In this document: positions 15,201 to 30,200 of the stretch, in pieces
Numbering within the stretch: position 1 is the first letter of the stretch
Layout: each line of letters begins with the position of its first letter
Source of the DNA: Zygaena filipendulae
Lineage: Eukaryota > Arthropoda > Insecta > Lepidoptera > Zygaenidae
Assembly: GCA_907165275.2 (NCBI GenBank)
Contig: OU015663.1
Span: 3,856,501 to 3,920,500, forward strand
DNA: 64,000 nt
Direction of reading: 5' to 3'
Translations under genes and position numbers: made by a program
Notes under the pieces: generated by a model
Databases searched by the model: none
Told to the model about the DNA's origin: nothing
Seen by the model: only the letters and a program-made list of their open reading frames with translations

Positions 15201-18200
15201 ATACGTGTGCTCGGTATAAATAGACGATCATCTATTTCAGTCAGAACTCCACACCCGGCGCCGGCCATATGCTGGTGATGTCGACATCTGGGATTTTGCT
15301 TGATTAAATTCTTAACATATTTTCTGGAGTCAACTTTTACTAATTATTTTGACATTCCTAATAAGTCCAGTAGAATAACGTTTATTTCTTTTGTTTTGAA
15401 TTCTATGTTCATGAGTTCTAAAGAGTGTGTGCGTAATCTATTAACACTCAAGGTCAGAGATTCAAATATGAGTAGTAGTTTACAAATATTTATCTCTCCA
15501 CTTGCCACCAGAATGGCCCCTTTCGCGTGGGAACCAATATTCGAGGCAGAGCCGTCGAATATTTTAATTTCTATATCTTTACACTCTACTGTATAAGGGT
15601 TAAATTCTATTGCACTGACAACTCACAACATCTCAGTAATATGGTTACTTAGTCATGAATGGGACATGTGAGACATCATTCCCAGAGACAGATATTAGCA
15701 TTTCTCACACGATACTGATCAGACAAATTCAGTTTTGTAAGCTTGCACATGCAGGTGTTGTTGATATAACCAGAATTAATCCTCCTTTTTTACAATATCA
15801 TTTTGTTAGGTTTATGTTTCACAAATCAAATATTCGTAATAAAAGCACTTGGGTTAACCACCCAAAGAGTACATAAACCAAAATATAGTTTAGTACATCC
15901 ACATGTAATGAAATACGTGAAAGTAAATCAAAGAATAGAGATTATAAAATACTTAACTCGATTACAGTTAACATACCTATGCATGCGGGTGGTTCTTTTG
16001 GTAAGGTTAATATTGTTTCAGACTTGCGACAAAGACCACAATCATCCAGTCATCAAAGTCCGCTATGACTGGCATTTTCAAATCATTAAATTACAATCAC
16101 CATGAGCATAAGAATCATTCTGTTCCTAAACTACAAAGCATAACTGCAACTAAATATACCGCTTGAAATAATTTAATGACTGAATCGGTATCTAAACGCT
16201 GCATTTAAATAATAAGAATATATTATTTTAATTATATTATTATTATTATTTTTATACTAGGAAACTGGATGAAAATTATGATGGTATTTGCTTTATTTAA
16301 AATTATATGGTATTTGGCTTGAAATTATGATGGTATAGTCGGAAAAAACATCAAGATTTATGATTAAATATAGAATACACACAAACAAATGCTGTTACAT
16401 ATGGGGTATTAAAGATTCTTTAAGTTCGTTGAACTGTGCCCTTTGACGACCCTCGCGAGACGCAAGTGGATTAGCTTCGCAGAATGCAGACGTTTTAAAT
16501 TTTATTTTGTATGTACCTAGTTTGGACTTTATTTCTTTATATGTAGATACCTACAATGCAGTGATACCATATAATCGTCAATTCAATAAAAAAGTAATTC
16601 AAAAACAACAAAATACAAATTAAGCATAGTTTATAAAATCAATGTAGCTGTTTCCTACGGTTTCACAAGTGTCAATTTCGGAATACCTTCGGGAACTTTT
16701 TGTTCCGAGATAAAAAGCATCCTTTAGGAATACTGTAGCTTTCTATCATTGAAAGAATTTTTAGAATTCGTTTAGTAGTTCCAGAGATTACCCCCTAAAT
16801 GCAAACTTACAAACATTTACCTCTTTAGAATCTACTGATATTAATAATAAGTTCTTTCACGTCAAGGTTGCTTTGAAAAAATTGCTTCTAGCAATAAGGT
16901 TTTTTGCTAAGTATGTAATCTATATAAATACTGTAAAAATCTTTGGTGCAATAAAGTATATTGTATTGTATAAAATTAGTGTAAATTGTCGTAGGCCCAA
17001 TAATTATAGAAATTGCCATAATATATAATATAACCAAACAGAAAAACACGAAGACAAGACCACAAACGATCGATTATACCGATCGATTATTATTAACTAT
17101 AGTAATAGATTTTTAATTAAAAAATACAATGATGCAACTGAAACTAATCAATATTGATTAGATCGATGTAGAGAGTAACCTACTTCAAAGTGTAGGTACA
17201 ACGTGTGGTTTGGCAAACAAATTTTCTTGCTCATTGGTTAGCAATATAGCAACACATAATTAGATTATGACGGCTTTTGTGATCAGGGTGCGAGGCGGCG
17301 GTCGGGGCACTTTGAAGATCTCAAAGTAAACGATTTTGGACCGTGTGGTGTTTGAAATGATAATAATCTGAAATATAGAATAGAATAGAAATTATTTGAT
17401 ACCATAAAGATAAAATAAGTACAATCGTATATTTTAAAATCATGCATCGCGAGTCATTAATATTTTTATAATAATTACTTTGAGTTGAGTGTTACTTATA
17501 ATATTACTAGCTGTCCCCTGCGGTTTCACCCGCGGTAATTTCGGAGTTCCCGCGGCAATTCCAGGATAAACTATACGTATAACCTGCCTTCCTCTTGAAT
17601 CCCTCCATCTATTAAAAAAACCGCATCAAAATCCGTTGCATTGTTTTAAAGATCTAGGCATATACATAGGGACAGACAGACAGCGGCAAGCGATTTTGTT
17701 TTATACTATCTAGTGATTTTTATTTGTAATAAACGAAATGTCATAAAACCCACAACCACATACGTCTACAATCTACATAGTGTATTATCTTACATCAACA
17801 TAGTTACTTCAATAGCAGTACAAAATTGCGTCATGTTACCGAATGATCCTCTTTACCTAATGCTACTGCCCCACCTGCGTTAACGTTAACGTTGATGTTA
17901 ATGTCCAACTACGCGTTAATTAAGGCATTAAAATACGTGTTGGCTACATGTAGTTACGAAATAACGCGTAACGCGTTAACACAAAATGGCGGTCGAAGCT
18001 TCAGACAGCTGTTTTTTTGCAATGGCGATAGAAGCAGCTGTACTTTTAGACGAATCCAATGTCGTATTTTTATTGTTCCCGCCAAAACAAAGTAAATACG
18101 GTCTTGCTTCGCGCGTGCTCCACGCAGAATGAGAAGGCGTTAATGTAGCCAACAGTCAACACCGCTTAGTGCGCTAAATAACGCGCTAAAACCCTTTGAT

Positions 18201-21200
18201 GTGTCCAAAAAACCGACACCCGAGCTATCGCTCAACGTTTAACGTCATTAGTAATGCCGTTAATCCGTTAACGCGTTAAAATGTTGGCCACATCTACGTA
18301 ATGCCTTATTTAGCGCACTAATTTACGCGTTAACACGCAGGTGGAGCAGTAGCATAATATGAGAGCACGACTTATATACGCAGTCGATTAATAATAATAA
18401 TATTCCATTAGAAGTTTTCAGACCAGCAGTTTTTTTTTACAAATATGGGTCCTATAGGGCGAGAACTTATGCAGGTTTTTGACAGAGGTTTTTTTTATCA
18501 AACAGTGTACGTTTGTCGACTGTGGGATGTTAAATAATTATGCATCATAAAGTTGCGCAATACCCTTAAGTCGTTGCCAGTTTCAGCTTTTCGCAGGTGA
18601 TTCGTGCAGCTGTGAAACCGGCAGTAAAACTCCTTGAAACGATAGCTGTAAAATAACTACATACTTTATTGCGTTCACGTATTACAACTACCTTATGTTA
18701 CAGGCGACCGGGTTTCACGGCGTGTGCCATTGGGAGACTCTATTAAAATTAAACTGAATTATTTTCCTTATTATGTAGGTGAGTAAATGCAATCGATGGT
18801 TGAAAAGTATTATTATTTTTTGTAATAAATAAATATAATTTTATCTTGGTAAAAAACGAAGCCCTAATGTAAGGTAGTCTTAGAACTTTTGAACCCCTAT
18901 TAAGTAGGTACACATTTAATATTATATTTTTATTTCAAAGTTTGCTTCCTTATTTTTATTTTTCCTTATTTCTATAACAGATGACGACGGATCCAAAAAT
19001 ACAAATAAAAAATCATTGAGTTTTACGCACTAGTGCTACAGTTTATTAATTTATGCCTATTATAATACAGTCGACTCTTGTTAATTCAAACTTGCGATAA
19101 TTCGAACCTCTCTATAATTCAAAGTTATCACGAGTTCCCCACAAAATCTCTTTATATTTAGAACTAAATCATTAACATTTTTATGCACTTGGTAATTCGA
19201 ATGAAAAAATCATTGCTATATAACAAAACGACGCGTTTTTCGAACTCATCGGCGTCCAACACTCGACAATTCAAAGTAGCAGCGAGAAAGAGGCGGAAAG
19301 ATTGTAAGCTCAGAAGAATAACTATTGTAAGTAGTAAATTGTCAAACAAAAGCAACACCACAACATTATTGACGTGTAACATGTCTCGGGACTAAAAATT
19401 TATTTTGTCATTTTTCAAACTATTTGTGATTTTCCTTAAACATTGTTAGAGGCTACAAACATAACGAAGTAAATAATAATTATTATTATTATTTATTATA
19501 AACATCGCAGCAACTACATACTTGTATCAGGAAAATAAAACACTGTGTAGCAAATACAATAAAATAAATGATTATAAAATAAATAAACACGCCTGTGAAT
19601 TGTGTGAGTCTTGCCTTGGTTAGAGGTCATGGTAAAATAGCTAACTTTTATAAATATGGAATTTAATTTAATGAAAGATGCAAAAAAATATTGAGTTACT
19701 TATAAGCATTTTCCTGCTGTTTGTTTGAACTTGGCATGTACTTCCCGAGGAAATCCAAAAAAGGCCCGGTTAGGAAAGAAATATAATATATTTGAATATA
19801 TTTTAAAAATTTATGAAAACAAATGTTTAAAACATGAAAGTAAAGAAAAACTCTGCGGACACGAAAACAATGTGCCTAATGGAAGCGTAAATAAAAGGAG
19901 TGGCGACGCACCCGTTGTGGAACCTTGACCTGACTCGGAGTTGAATGATGAATAAAACATGATACGGTTCTGTACTGCTACACTTTGCAATAACGGAGGA
20001 GATTCAGTAAACAAATGGAGGAACGATAACAGAAGTACATATTAAAATATCGTCTAGACTGTTGCTAGCGCCTTGCATATTATCTTGAATATGTAGGTAA
20101 AACTCCAAAGAAGTTGCGGATCTGTGGGAGGGCGCGATGGGACGAGATGGGACGACTGGCTGGAATTTTATATCTTTACACGGTACCTACACCATTTAAA
20201 CCCAAAAGCCGTAAACATATTATTTGCGAAGAATAAGAAAAAAATAAGTTTCAAAATTCAAATCTAAGCTCGAATTATCGTAAGCATAATATATAATATT
20301 ATATAGATGCTCATCTAGCGTCTAGTTTTAGAGTGTCAGGACAAGTGAAGATAAATAGGAAAATTCCTCAAAGTTTTCTTGCTTCCGCTATTGCTATGCG
20401 CAAAAGTATTGTAAAGGGGCATACATTACATAGCGTGGCCGTAAGCTGTCGAAGAAAAAACAAAGCCGCGGTGTGTATTGTATGAGGCCTTTAGCGACTG
20501 GCTCAGCATCGTGGACCGTGGTATCACTAAATGGTACCATGTCAATAATTCATTCGTTCGGTCCTTTACTCGAATAATACGTGTGTTACAGAGAAGATGT
20601 ACCGATTACCAACGAACCACTTGTATGCATTAACAGCGAATTATGGTGTGACATCTTTTTTCAACGTTACTTCGAGTAGCGTTCCACGCAAATCCAAAAT
20701 ATGACATGTCCATAAGTCTCGTCGGAGTAGAGTGGAGTCATCAACATTTGCAGAGGTCGGAATGATGTTATAATATAACCCTTTAACCACAACAACAATT
20801 AGCTTTAATGGAAACCAACTAAAAGATGACAAACAAAACATTGGCAATGACCGTGGCCTAAATAAACGAAGGCAATTAGATACCTTGTTTGCATAAAAAG
20901 GAAAGTCTGTAATGATCACCTTCATGAATATATTACATATTATGTATTTTCAAAGTAAAATCAATCTTTAACTTCTACTGAACGGTAGTAATTCGAGTTA
21001 GGACAGTTTTTTATTTTTTTCCGTGTTATTATGTAGGTACTGATTACTGCCTGATTTTTCGCATTAGCACTGTACTGCTGTTGGTTTTAAGTCACAGCGG
21101 ACGTTTGTCAATGATAAACTCGAAATCCATATTTGCGTGTAAGCCGGAAATCATGTGTTCGATTTCCACCGGAGACATAATTTGGTTGTTGTTAAAAATA

Positions 21201-24200
21201 CAATACAAAGTTCGTATGCTCATGTTTGTGTAGTTGTTGCTTAGCCAGCAATGCTAACTATGTATCCTCAGCTAGGAATGTGGCATTATTTGGTATAACA
21301 CTGTACAAAATTATAAGTAAGTACTTTAAATTCGTAAATATAAGAACTACAATATCTTTTGGCACAATGTCAATAGTAACTATAACGAGTTGAGGCGTCG
21401 AAACGACGGCGTGTTGTGTTACTCGTATACCGGCGGCGCGTACGGGCCGAGTGAAGTCAGACTATTATAAATAGAAAAACATGAATTAGAACGGATATTG
21501 GAGTTTGAGATTTCACGGCGCGATTTGATATTTACGACTGCTAAGTATTCATTCAATACATGCGGAAAGTGGACTGAACACGAAAGAAATACACCTCGGC
21601 GACACAGAGAGAAAAAAATTGTCCTTGAAGTTTACCAAAACTTGAGAGAGAAGTTATAATGATCCATGGATATTAACACAGTGCCATGTAGCCCCGAACT
21701 AAGCAAAGCTTGTATACTATGGGTGGCGAAGGAGTCAAGTAACAAGGCGACGGTATTACGGATCTCAGGAAGTGCAGGTTCATAATATAATCACTGCCTC
21801 TGAGAAACAGACGTGAGCTTACGTATGTCGCATAAAGATTCATATAAAACACAAAAGTGACTCGTAGTACTAAAAAAGGCAATCCGTATTAGTCGAGACA
21901 ATAGCAGTTGCCAATGCCTTTAGTAGACATTGAAAACTGTTAGCAACGCAGCTGCTATGTATATTAAACCCGTAACTTGTTTGACCTTGAGTTCGTGTAA
22001 AGATAAAAACTAGCATTATTTGAACGCTTTCTAAATAATTTCAAGTATTCTTAAATCTGCTATAACCAGTAGCAAAAACTAATGCAATGGTGACTCCAAG
22101 AAATTGGTCGTGTCAGTAATCCGTATTGTTAAAAACAAGTTTAAAGATATTACGACTAATATGGTAACATTGTGGTATTGACGATTATCTCAAATTTCAA
22201 TATAAGGTCGTCATACGTTGTGGTTGGTATAGAGGTGAAATATAGTAAAAACCGGTCTCCTTCGTGTATAGACTATGGAGTCATCGGCAGTTTTGACTCA
22301 CACACACACCAACATTTGTTGCGGATTCATTCTGCCCTGACATAATATGAGTTTTTATAACTACGCTTGCCTACACTTGCGCATCTACGTGAGTAATTAG
22401 TTTTACGAGAATTTACTCTATTCAATGCCAACTACGATACCTTTAATGCAGAAAATTGTTTTCATATAGATAGTACACAGTTTTGGTATTATCATAACAC
22501 ATCTCATACAGATCACATAAGACAATTCGATTAAACAGAATGACCGGTGCTATAGTTGATATTTAACTGGAGTCACAAGCTTTGAGAATTTTTGTTGTTA
22601 TCCTTTATTTTTTTGCACTATGTACATTTAAGAGAGAAAGAAAGCTTTCTTTGTCCGGAGACCTACATTAGCTGTTATGTGTCATGCAATATTAAAGTAA
22701 GCGGTGAGAAAACGACGCGTGTCCATTTTGCATAACAATCGTTCACAATGGGACGCGTGATTCGTTTTACAATCGCTTGTTATATATTTATTATATGGAA
22801 ACTGTTGAATGAAAAAAAAAGATTGTGATTAACAAGAAAATGTGAACGGTTTCCTTGAAAACGCCTCCGCACGCGCTTTATTTAGGGCCTCGTTCAACAA
22901 ATTCAATGAAAGAAGCGGTTCTATGATTGAATAGTCACATTATTCTAATGATGTTTGATTGTAATGGGATGTTTCAACACCGCATACACACAGCAGACTA
23001 GAGCGGCGTGTATCTCAGAATGTATGTTAATAGTGGATACGAAATGAGATTGTAATTTGATATTAACTAGCCGTTCGCCTTGGATTCACAAGCGTAAATT
23101 GAGGAAGAATTTAAGATAGAGAAGAATAGGGATGCAGTTTTCGATTGCAACAAATATTAAGCTACTAAAACTATGTTATATTTATATTGTTTCATTTCTA
23201 AACTTAATTATAACGTATTTTGAAGGCTTTAAATTGGATACAGTTAAGGTTAAATTACTTAACACTGGGAAAATTTTGTGATAGCTATATCAGAAGTCAG
23301 GAAAGTTCGACCAGTGAAGTTCAAATTATTAGCACCTAGAAGATCCAATAAATACACCATGATATAAAATAAAAAAGTTGTTAAGTACTAAATCAATATA
23401 TTATATGACTTATTTAGAGATGTCAAGAATCAAGGATTTGACCGAGAAACCAACATTTAAAGTGGTCAAAATGAAGTGAAAGCTTCAAGCATTAACATGT
23501 CAGAGATTGGCAATGTAAGAGTGGAGCAATTAGCCGGTAGGCCGAGCAAAGGAAGGAGAATGGGACATTAAGAATGGGCACGACCGTTATTGTCCGGTTA
23601 CAGCGACCTTAGTTAGTGACACCCCTTGTAGCGATGGTCCGATTTTGAGGAGTGACCGCGGGCTTATATGAACCGGAGTCGTATTTGGTGTTAGATATAC
23701 CAATGATACGATGTTCCGACCATACTCATACGTACTGACGTCACGTCATGACGTTTTTAAATGTTTGACGCAGAAGTTTGAAACGTGAAATACCATTCAT
23801 CCTTTTGTAACACTTGGTTAGTCAAACAAGGTAATAAATTATACCTCTTTCCTTTATTGTAGCGTGAAACCGTGAAAGCATTTGATAAATTCTTTTCAAA
23901 GTAGCACATAAATGTCACTGGCTTGAAAGATAAAGTGTGGTAACATTTTGAAATTAGAATATTAGCCAACATTGGCATTTGGCATGGGTCTGTTTTTAAA
24001 ATGCCGCCGCTTTAGCGAATAAAAAAAACATCGTTTGAGGCAGTATATCACAAATATCATATCTTCTACACTAAAAGGACATATCGGAAAAAGAACTCTA
24101 TTGTCGAGAGCTAAAACATCACACATTATCGTCCACCTTTTTGCGATACGTATAGCACAGTCGGTCCCCCACCTCTTGACATAATTCCTGATAACGATAC

Positions 24201-27200
24201 ATCGTATCTAAATTGCCAAAAGTAAATGCTGTACTGGTTAATGGAATGAGCTTAACACGAGATAAAATTACGTTTATGGGATAGTTTAAAAGGCCATTAT
24301 CTTTCCGATTCGGAATTAAACAATGGCATAGAATTGACCATATCGGAGAGGTCAGATAAGTTAAATACTCAGTACATTCGATTAAGCCTATAAGCATTAT
24401 AGGAATGGATTTTCTGTTTAGGTAATAGTCATTTTAAGAATTGGTAAACGGGACGCAGTTTGACATTTGTTTATAATGTTTTAAGAAGTACAAAACATTC
24501 TATGTAACGCTAAATATACCGCAATGTCAATGTCCTTTCGACACTGTACGATCGGTCGTACTGGTAAACACTTTACTGTATTTACGTGCAGCATAATATT
24601 ATGGACAAATACACAGGATGGATTTTTCAACTGGTCATAGATGGGCTCAATAGTTACCAAATAGTTAATGTTGCTTATAAGGGTTTCTGGAAAATAACGG
24701 TAAGGTCTGATGAAAAATTTTTTTTTTATTATACAGTAACAGACTGGGCGTGTGGTCGTAGATTTTAAATACACCTGGCTATGGAATGGCATCTGGCTTT
24801 CAAGTTAGGCTGCCGGAACACACAGGTGCTTGGCGACAGATTTTCAGATTGAAGGTGGTAGCTAGCCAGTCGGGCACTAGAAAGTGCCCTACCACTATGC
24901 TATGGTTTCCTCAAAATGTTTTCGTTTACCGACAGCGCAATCTTTATGTTTCATCGCTATTCCTTAAAGAACTTTCCTATCCATGGCCAGTTGTAAAATT
25001 CATACTGTATACTCGTAACTTCATCAGCATATTATGGTCGGAACAATGAGCGGATGATAACGCCTTATCTACACTGGTTGCAGGAGTTGGCGCCGCAACG
25101 GAAACATACGAGTCGACACGATCCACGATGGCGACTTCTAAGAACACAAAATATGCGTTTGCGCATCCTCCTTGGCGCACTACAAACTTATTAGCTAGCT
25201 ACGTTGTCTTTCTTAAAAGATTTCAAAAAAAGAAAAGGTTCTCAATTTGTCGGATTTTTTTTTAAAGTTTGTTTTTGGTTTGTACTACCTAGTTACTAAC
25301 TATTCCTACCTATTAACATTTATTTTAACAACGCTGCGAGTATTGAAAAAACTTGTACTTAGGTAGGTACCTACATAGAATATTGTATACAATAATTATT
25401 ATGTCGATAAAAATTTATTAGTTGAGAATTTAAGAAAAGATAACATATTATTACGTAGGTACTACAGTTTAAAGAGACTAGTGTATTTTTCATGTGAATG
25501 ACGCTTATATTATGTAACAAAAGCACATAATCTTATCTACACGAAGTATTTATCATTCTTGTTTGTTTCTCACACAACAATTTAATTGTTCGCGATTTTT
25601 TATTATTTGTCACCGATACAAATGATATATAAGTATCTACAAGTATTTTTAGAGCGAAGTTTTTATTTTGGCGAGTTTTTTTATATTACATATAGTAAAT
25701 TATCATTTTATTATTATTGTGCAGTGTGCTTGAAAGACTTGGTAGTCTTGATCTTTGACTTAACGATAAAATAATGTAAGGATACGAGTAATAAACTATG
25801 TACTTATATCATTAATTTGAAGCCGCGAAACAAAAACGTGCCTAGAATCTAGATAATTGTTAATGTTAACGAGTTATGATCATAACTTACTATGCACAAT
25901 TGCACATCTACAGTTGAAATAATAAAAAAAAACCCCGCTTTAAGATTAAACTGAACTAAAATAGTATATTTCATTATAAGTGCGGAAAGCCTGTCATTGC
26001 AAAGAGTTCCGACAAATGTCTACCCGAGCCGAGGCGCAGCCGAAGGTGAGGGTTGACAGTCGGAACTAGTTGCAATGACGGTTCCGCACGTGTACTGAAC
26101 AACTATTTTTAATACAGTTACGAAAAAATTAAGCAATTTAATAAAATATCAAAAACACAACAAACTCAAAAAAAGTAATAATCGTCTAGGACCAGAGACC
26201 TTGTCAAGACCAATCAGATCAGCCTCCCCCCAACTCGATGAGGTTGCGTCGTTTAATTACAGAGTTGCCATGACCATATTCCGACTCCATCATCATCATT
26301 CTTCTTCAACTCAATAGACAAAGACATAGAATCACATGCAATTTCACGGGCGGTGAAACAAACGTTATTTCATGCCATTCCACGCGCACGTCGATTGTTT
26401 TCATTCTTCAATTTCGAACGAACTTTTTAAATCCTTATTATCCTACTAATATTATAAATGTGAAAGTGTGGATGCTTGGATGTTTGGCCGTTTGTTACTC
26501 AATCACGCGAAAACGGCTGAACAGATTTGGATGATATTTGGCATGCACGTTGTCAGGGGTACAAGAAACGGCATAGGGTACTTTTTATCCCGGAATTCCC
26601 GCGGGATCTCCGAAATTATCGTGGATGAAACCGCGGGGCACAGCTAGTGTAAAAATGCGAAAGTGAATTTGTTTGTCTATTTGTTTGTTTGTGCCTCAAC
26701 GGCCCAACCTATCATGATTAAATTTTGCATACACGTTGTCAGGGGTACAGAGAAGGACATAGGGTACTTTCGGGATTACCGCGGGAACTCCGAAATTAAC
26801 GCCGGTGAAACCGCGGGGAACAGCTAGTATACCTATAACGCTCTGTGTAATATCTCTATGTAAATAAAATTGTAAAGTATCTGTTGTAACGACTCCCTTA
26901 GTTAAAACGTAACAACAAAATTAGTGCTGATAAAAGTGTGTAGTGTACCTACATAAAGTGTATCATTGAACACGCTTTCCAAATAAATAGTATAATAAGC
27001 AAAGTGTAACAAAATGTATGTTAAGTATAGTGGGCGAATAATAATAAATTGGGCGCCATTTTGAAAGTTATCGGATCCAATTTTGCGTAGGAGATTAGAG
27101 CCGGTGTGGACGTCTAGAAAAGATTACAATATTACTACTTACATGGTTTTACATATAATAATTATATTATGTCTAGTATAACGGTATCGTTCTGAGACGA

Positions 27201-30200
27201 ACTGAATAAGTTCTTCTTAACTGTAGCAAGTCTAGACTATTAAAAATATCTAGGTATTTCAAATCTCTATATCTAAATGTAGCGGTGGAGTTATGAAAAG
27301 TTCGTTTGTACTTAATGCATAATAGTATAATACTGTCTATAACTATTGAAGTTATGCATGCATCGCTGCATAGTCAATAGATTTAGTAGTAAGTATAATA
27401 TTATGTATTTAACGTATTTATATTGAGTAAATATCATAAGTAGGCAGTTAGTGGTATGTAGTTACCTGGTGGTAGTTACCAAACAGATCAAACACGTTTC
27501 GTATACACCGTCACCGTATACTAACATTACAGCGTAACGTACACATTCGGTAAACGGTAGGTATCATGTACCTTATTCAGTAGAATAGCTGTCCCCCGCG
27601 GTTTCACTCGCAGTAATTTCGGAGTTCCCGCAAGAATTCCGGATTACAATATAGCCTATGTTACTCAGGGATGTAGCTTTCAAATGGTGAAAGAATTTTT
27701 GGAATCGGTCCAGTACGAGTTAGATCGTAACAAACAACAAAATCTAATCTTTCCTCTTTATAATATTAGTATAGAAGACAGAAGTATAGATTAATCTTCT
27801 TTATAAATAAAAACGAACGTTTGTATGTTTGTCCTCTATGCGTTTCTCAACCATTAGTCCGATTGTGATGAAACTTTGGGGGGTTGTTCTGCCTGCGTCC
27901 GCAAAGGTTCCTAATCCTGATATAAAGAGACCCTGCGGGAATTCCGAAACTCACGCGGGTGAATCTTCGAAACGGTTGGATCAATTTGACGGGACTTTCA
28001 CTGCTTTCACTGAGTAAATTAGGCTTCTTTGAAGTTCCTGCAGGAATTCCGAAACTCACGCGGGTGAAACCGCAGGGCACGGCTAGTATTTAAATAAATG
28101 TCATGATTTTTGAATGTTTGAATCGCTGAACGGATTGGAATGAAGGACACAGATTAGGTGTCACTTCAAGAAAATATACAGTACTTAACTAAAATAGAAT
28201 AAACAATTAATACTCGCTTTATTGGGCTTATTGGTGTCTCATCTGACGTGACGTGACTTCATATTTTGATTAAATCTACTACTAAAATAAAGCTGAAGTT
28301 TGTTTTTGGTTGAATGCGCTAATCTCTGCATCAGGAAATGAAAAATTGTTTTTGTGTTGGACCTAGTCCATTTATCGAGGAAAGCTTTAAGGCTATAATA
28401 TCACGCTCGCGCTACGACCAATAGGATCGGAGCATCAATGAAAAATGTTGCAAAAACGGGAAGAATTTTTTTTTAAAGCTTCCGTTGTGCACGCTGCGTA
28501 AACAGTTAAAGTTAGGCAATCCCGAAATTCACGCACCGAAGTAGTCGCCGAGAACGGCCTAGCTACTTCAAATACGTGGAATCTTTTGATAAGTAATTTA
28601 CATAAATGCTAGAGTATGCTCCCGGGGAATTCCAAAACCCAAATACAGGGAATACTGTTTTTTTTTTAAGATTGGAAAATAACAGGAAGTTTTTATTCGG
28701 TAAGTAGGTAGTTTCAAATTTTGTGTCAATATTTTATCACGCTTAATTTTAATCAAAAAAAAAAACCTTTGAATGTTGTTTTTTTTTATGACCCAATAGC
28801 AAAGATTTTTGGAGAAAAAAGAAGCAAAAATGCAACAGAACGCGATATTGCTATGCAGTATGCGACGTTCGCGCAATCGCATTTTAGAGTATGGATGGCC
28901 TACATAGCCTTGAATAAGGTATTATAATGAGTATTATATACACAAAACATATCTATGAAGTAAAATTTTCGTAAAAGAAAGTAAGAATTTAGCTGAGCAT
29001 AGTTTATATATTAAGTCATATCACTAATCATTGCGTTTTATAATACGACAGTGCATAACTGATCGGTAGTTCACCCGCACAAGGGTTAGCAAAAACTCGT
29101 CCTAGCGACAGATATCGCCCGCGAAGGACGCGTGCCTGCGTGTGCGCATCGCTCCGTCCCACTCTAACACACAGTCTGATTCAGTGTGTCACCTTTCCAC
29201 CATTTAATTCAGGTTTATTGCTTTTATTGGCGTTACAACCAGTTAATATGAATCAACTTCTGCAAAATTATGAATTATATGAATATTCAAAGAAATTTGT
29301 GCTAGTAGAGTACCTATCAGAGTTAATAGAATATCAGATTGAGCAATTGCTTTAAATAACACCATTCTAAGTTTATAATTCAATCAAACAGCATTAATGT
29401 TGCTTTTAATGCTGCTTTATTTATCTAGACTGCATCAGATGTCATACAATGTAAAAATAATCAGGTACCTAATAATTGGAATTTATTTTAATTGATAAGG
29501 TAGACTTTAATTTGAACTTGGAAGTAGGTAATAATGAGTATTTTATGTAATATTTAATAGGTTTTTTAATATTATTAATTGTTTGTTAATTGAAATAAAT
29601 TCTATTATGATGATTTAAATAGCAATCAGTAACATTGGTAGAATTGTCATTTTTTGAATAGTGTATATAATATTAGCACATAGGTTTTATGGAGAAGGCA
29701 AACATGGTGAAGTCACAGACACAATTACAAACATTTGAAATAACTATTTGCCGAGTTCACCACACCTATAGTGGACCTGTACCTTTAGTACCTTTAGTAA
29801 AATGATAATAACACTTCACAACACACAAATCTACTTGATCCCATGCTAAGGTAGGTTGGTGCTCTTAATCAAATAATAATTTTCTACTACTATCAAACTG
29901 GCCTTTGAAAACTTTGGTATAATAACTATAAACAGCCTTCAAGAAATCTATATCTATCCAAAACTTAACTATCCATAATTTAATCTAAATTAAAAGCTGT
30001 TAATATGATGCTACTTATATACTTATATAAATTTTTATTTTTTATTTTTGTCTGTCTGTCTGTTTGTTCAGGCTTATCTCTGAAATGGTTGGACCGATTT
30101 TAATGGAGGTTTCACTGGCAGATAGCTGATGTTGTAAGAAGTAACTTATGCTACTTTTATTTAAGAAAAAAATACTTCCTGCTAGAATTTCGACACTCAC

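Noticed and set aside
15300..15596. 98-codon plus-strand frame just after the TATA/Inr site
   Set aside because: Composition is less protein-like than the minus frame across the same bases, and no signal or domain is seen.
25060..25180. GC-richer minus frame thought to be an exon
   Set aside because: No family resemblance, and acceptor/donor sites do not give a consistent exon.
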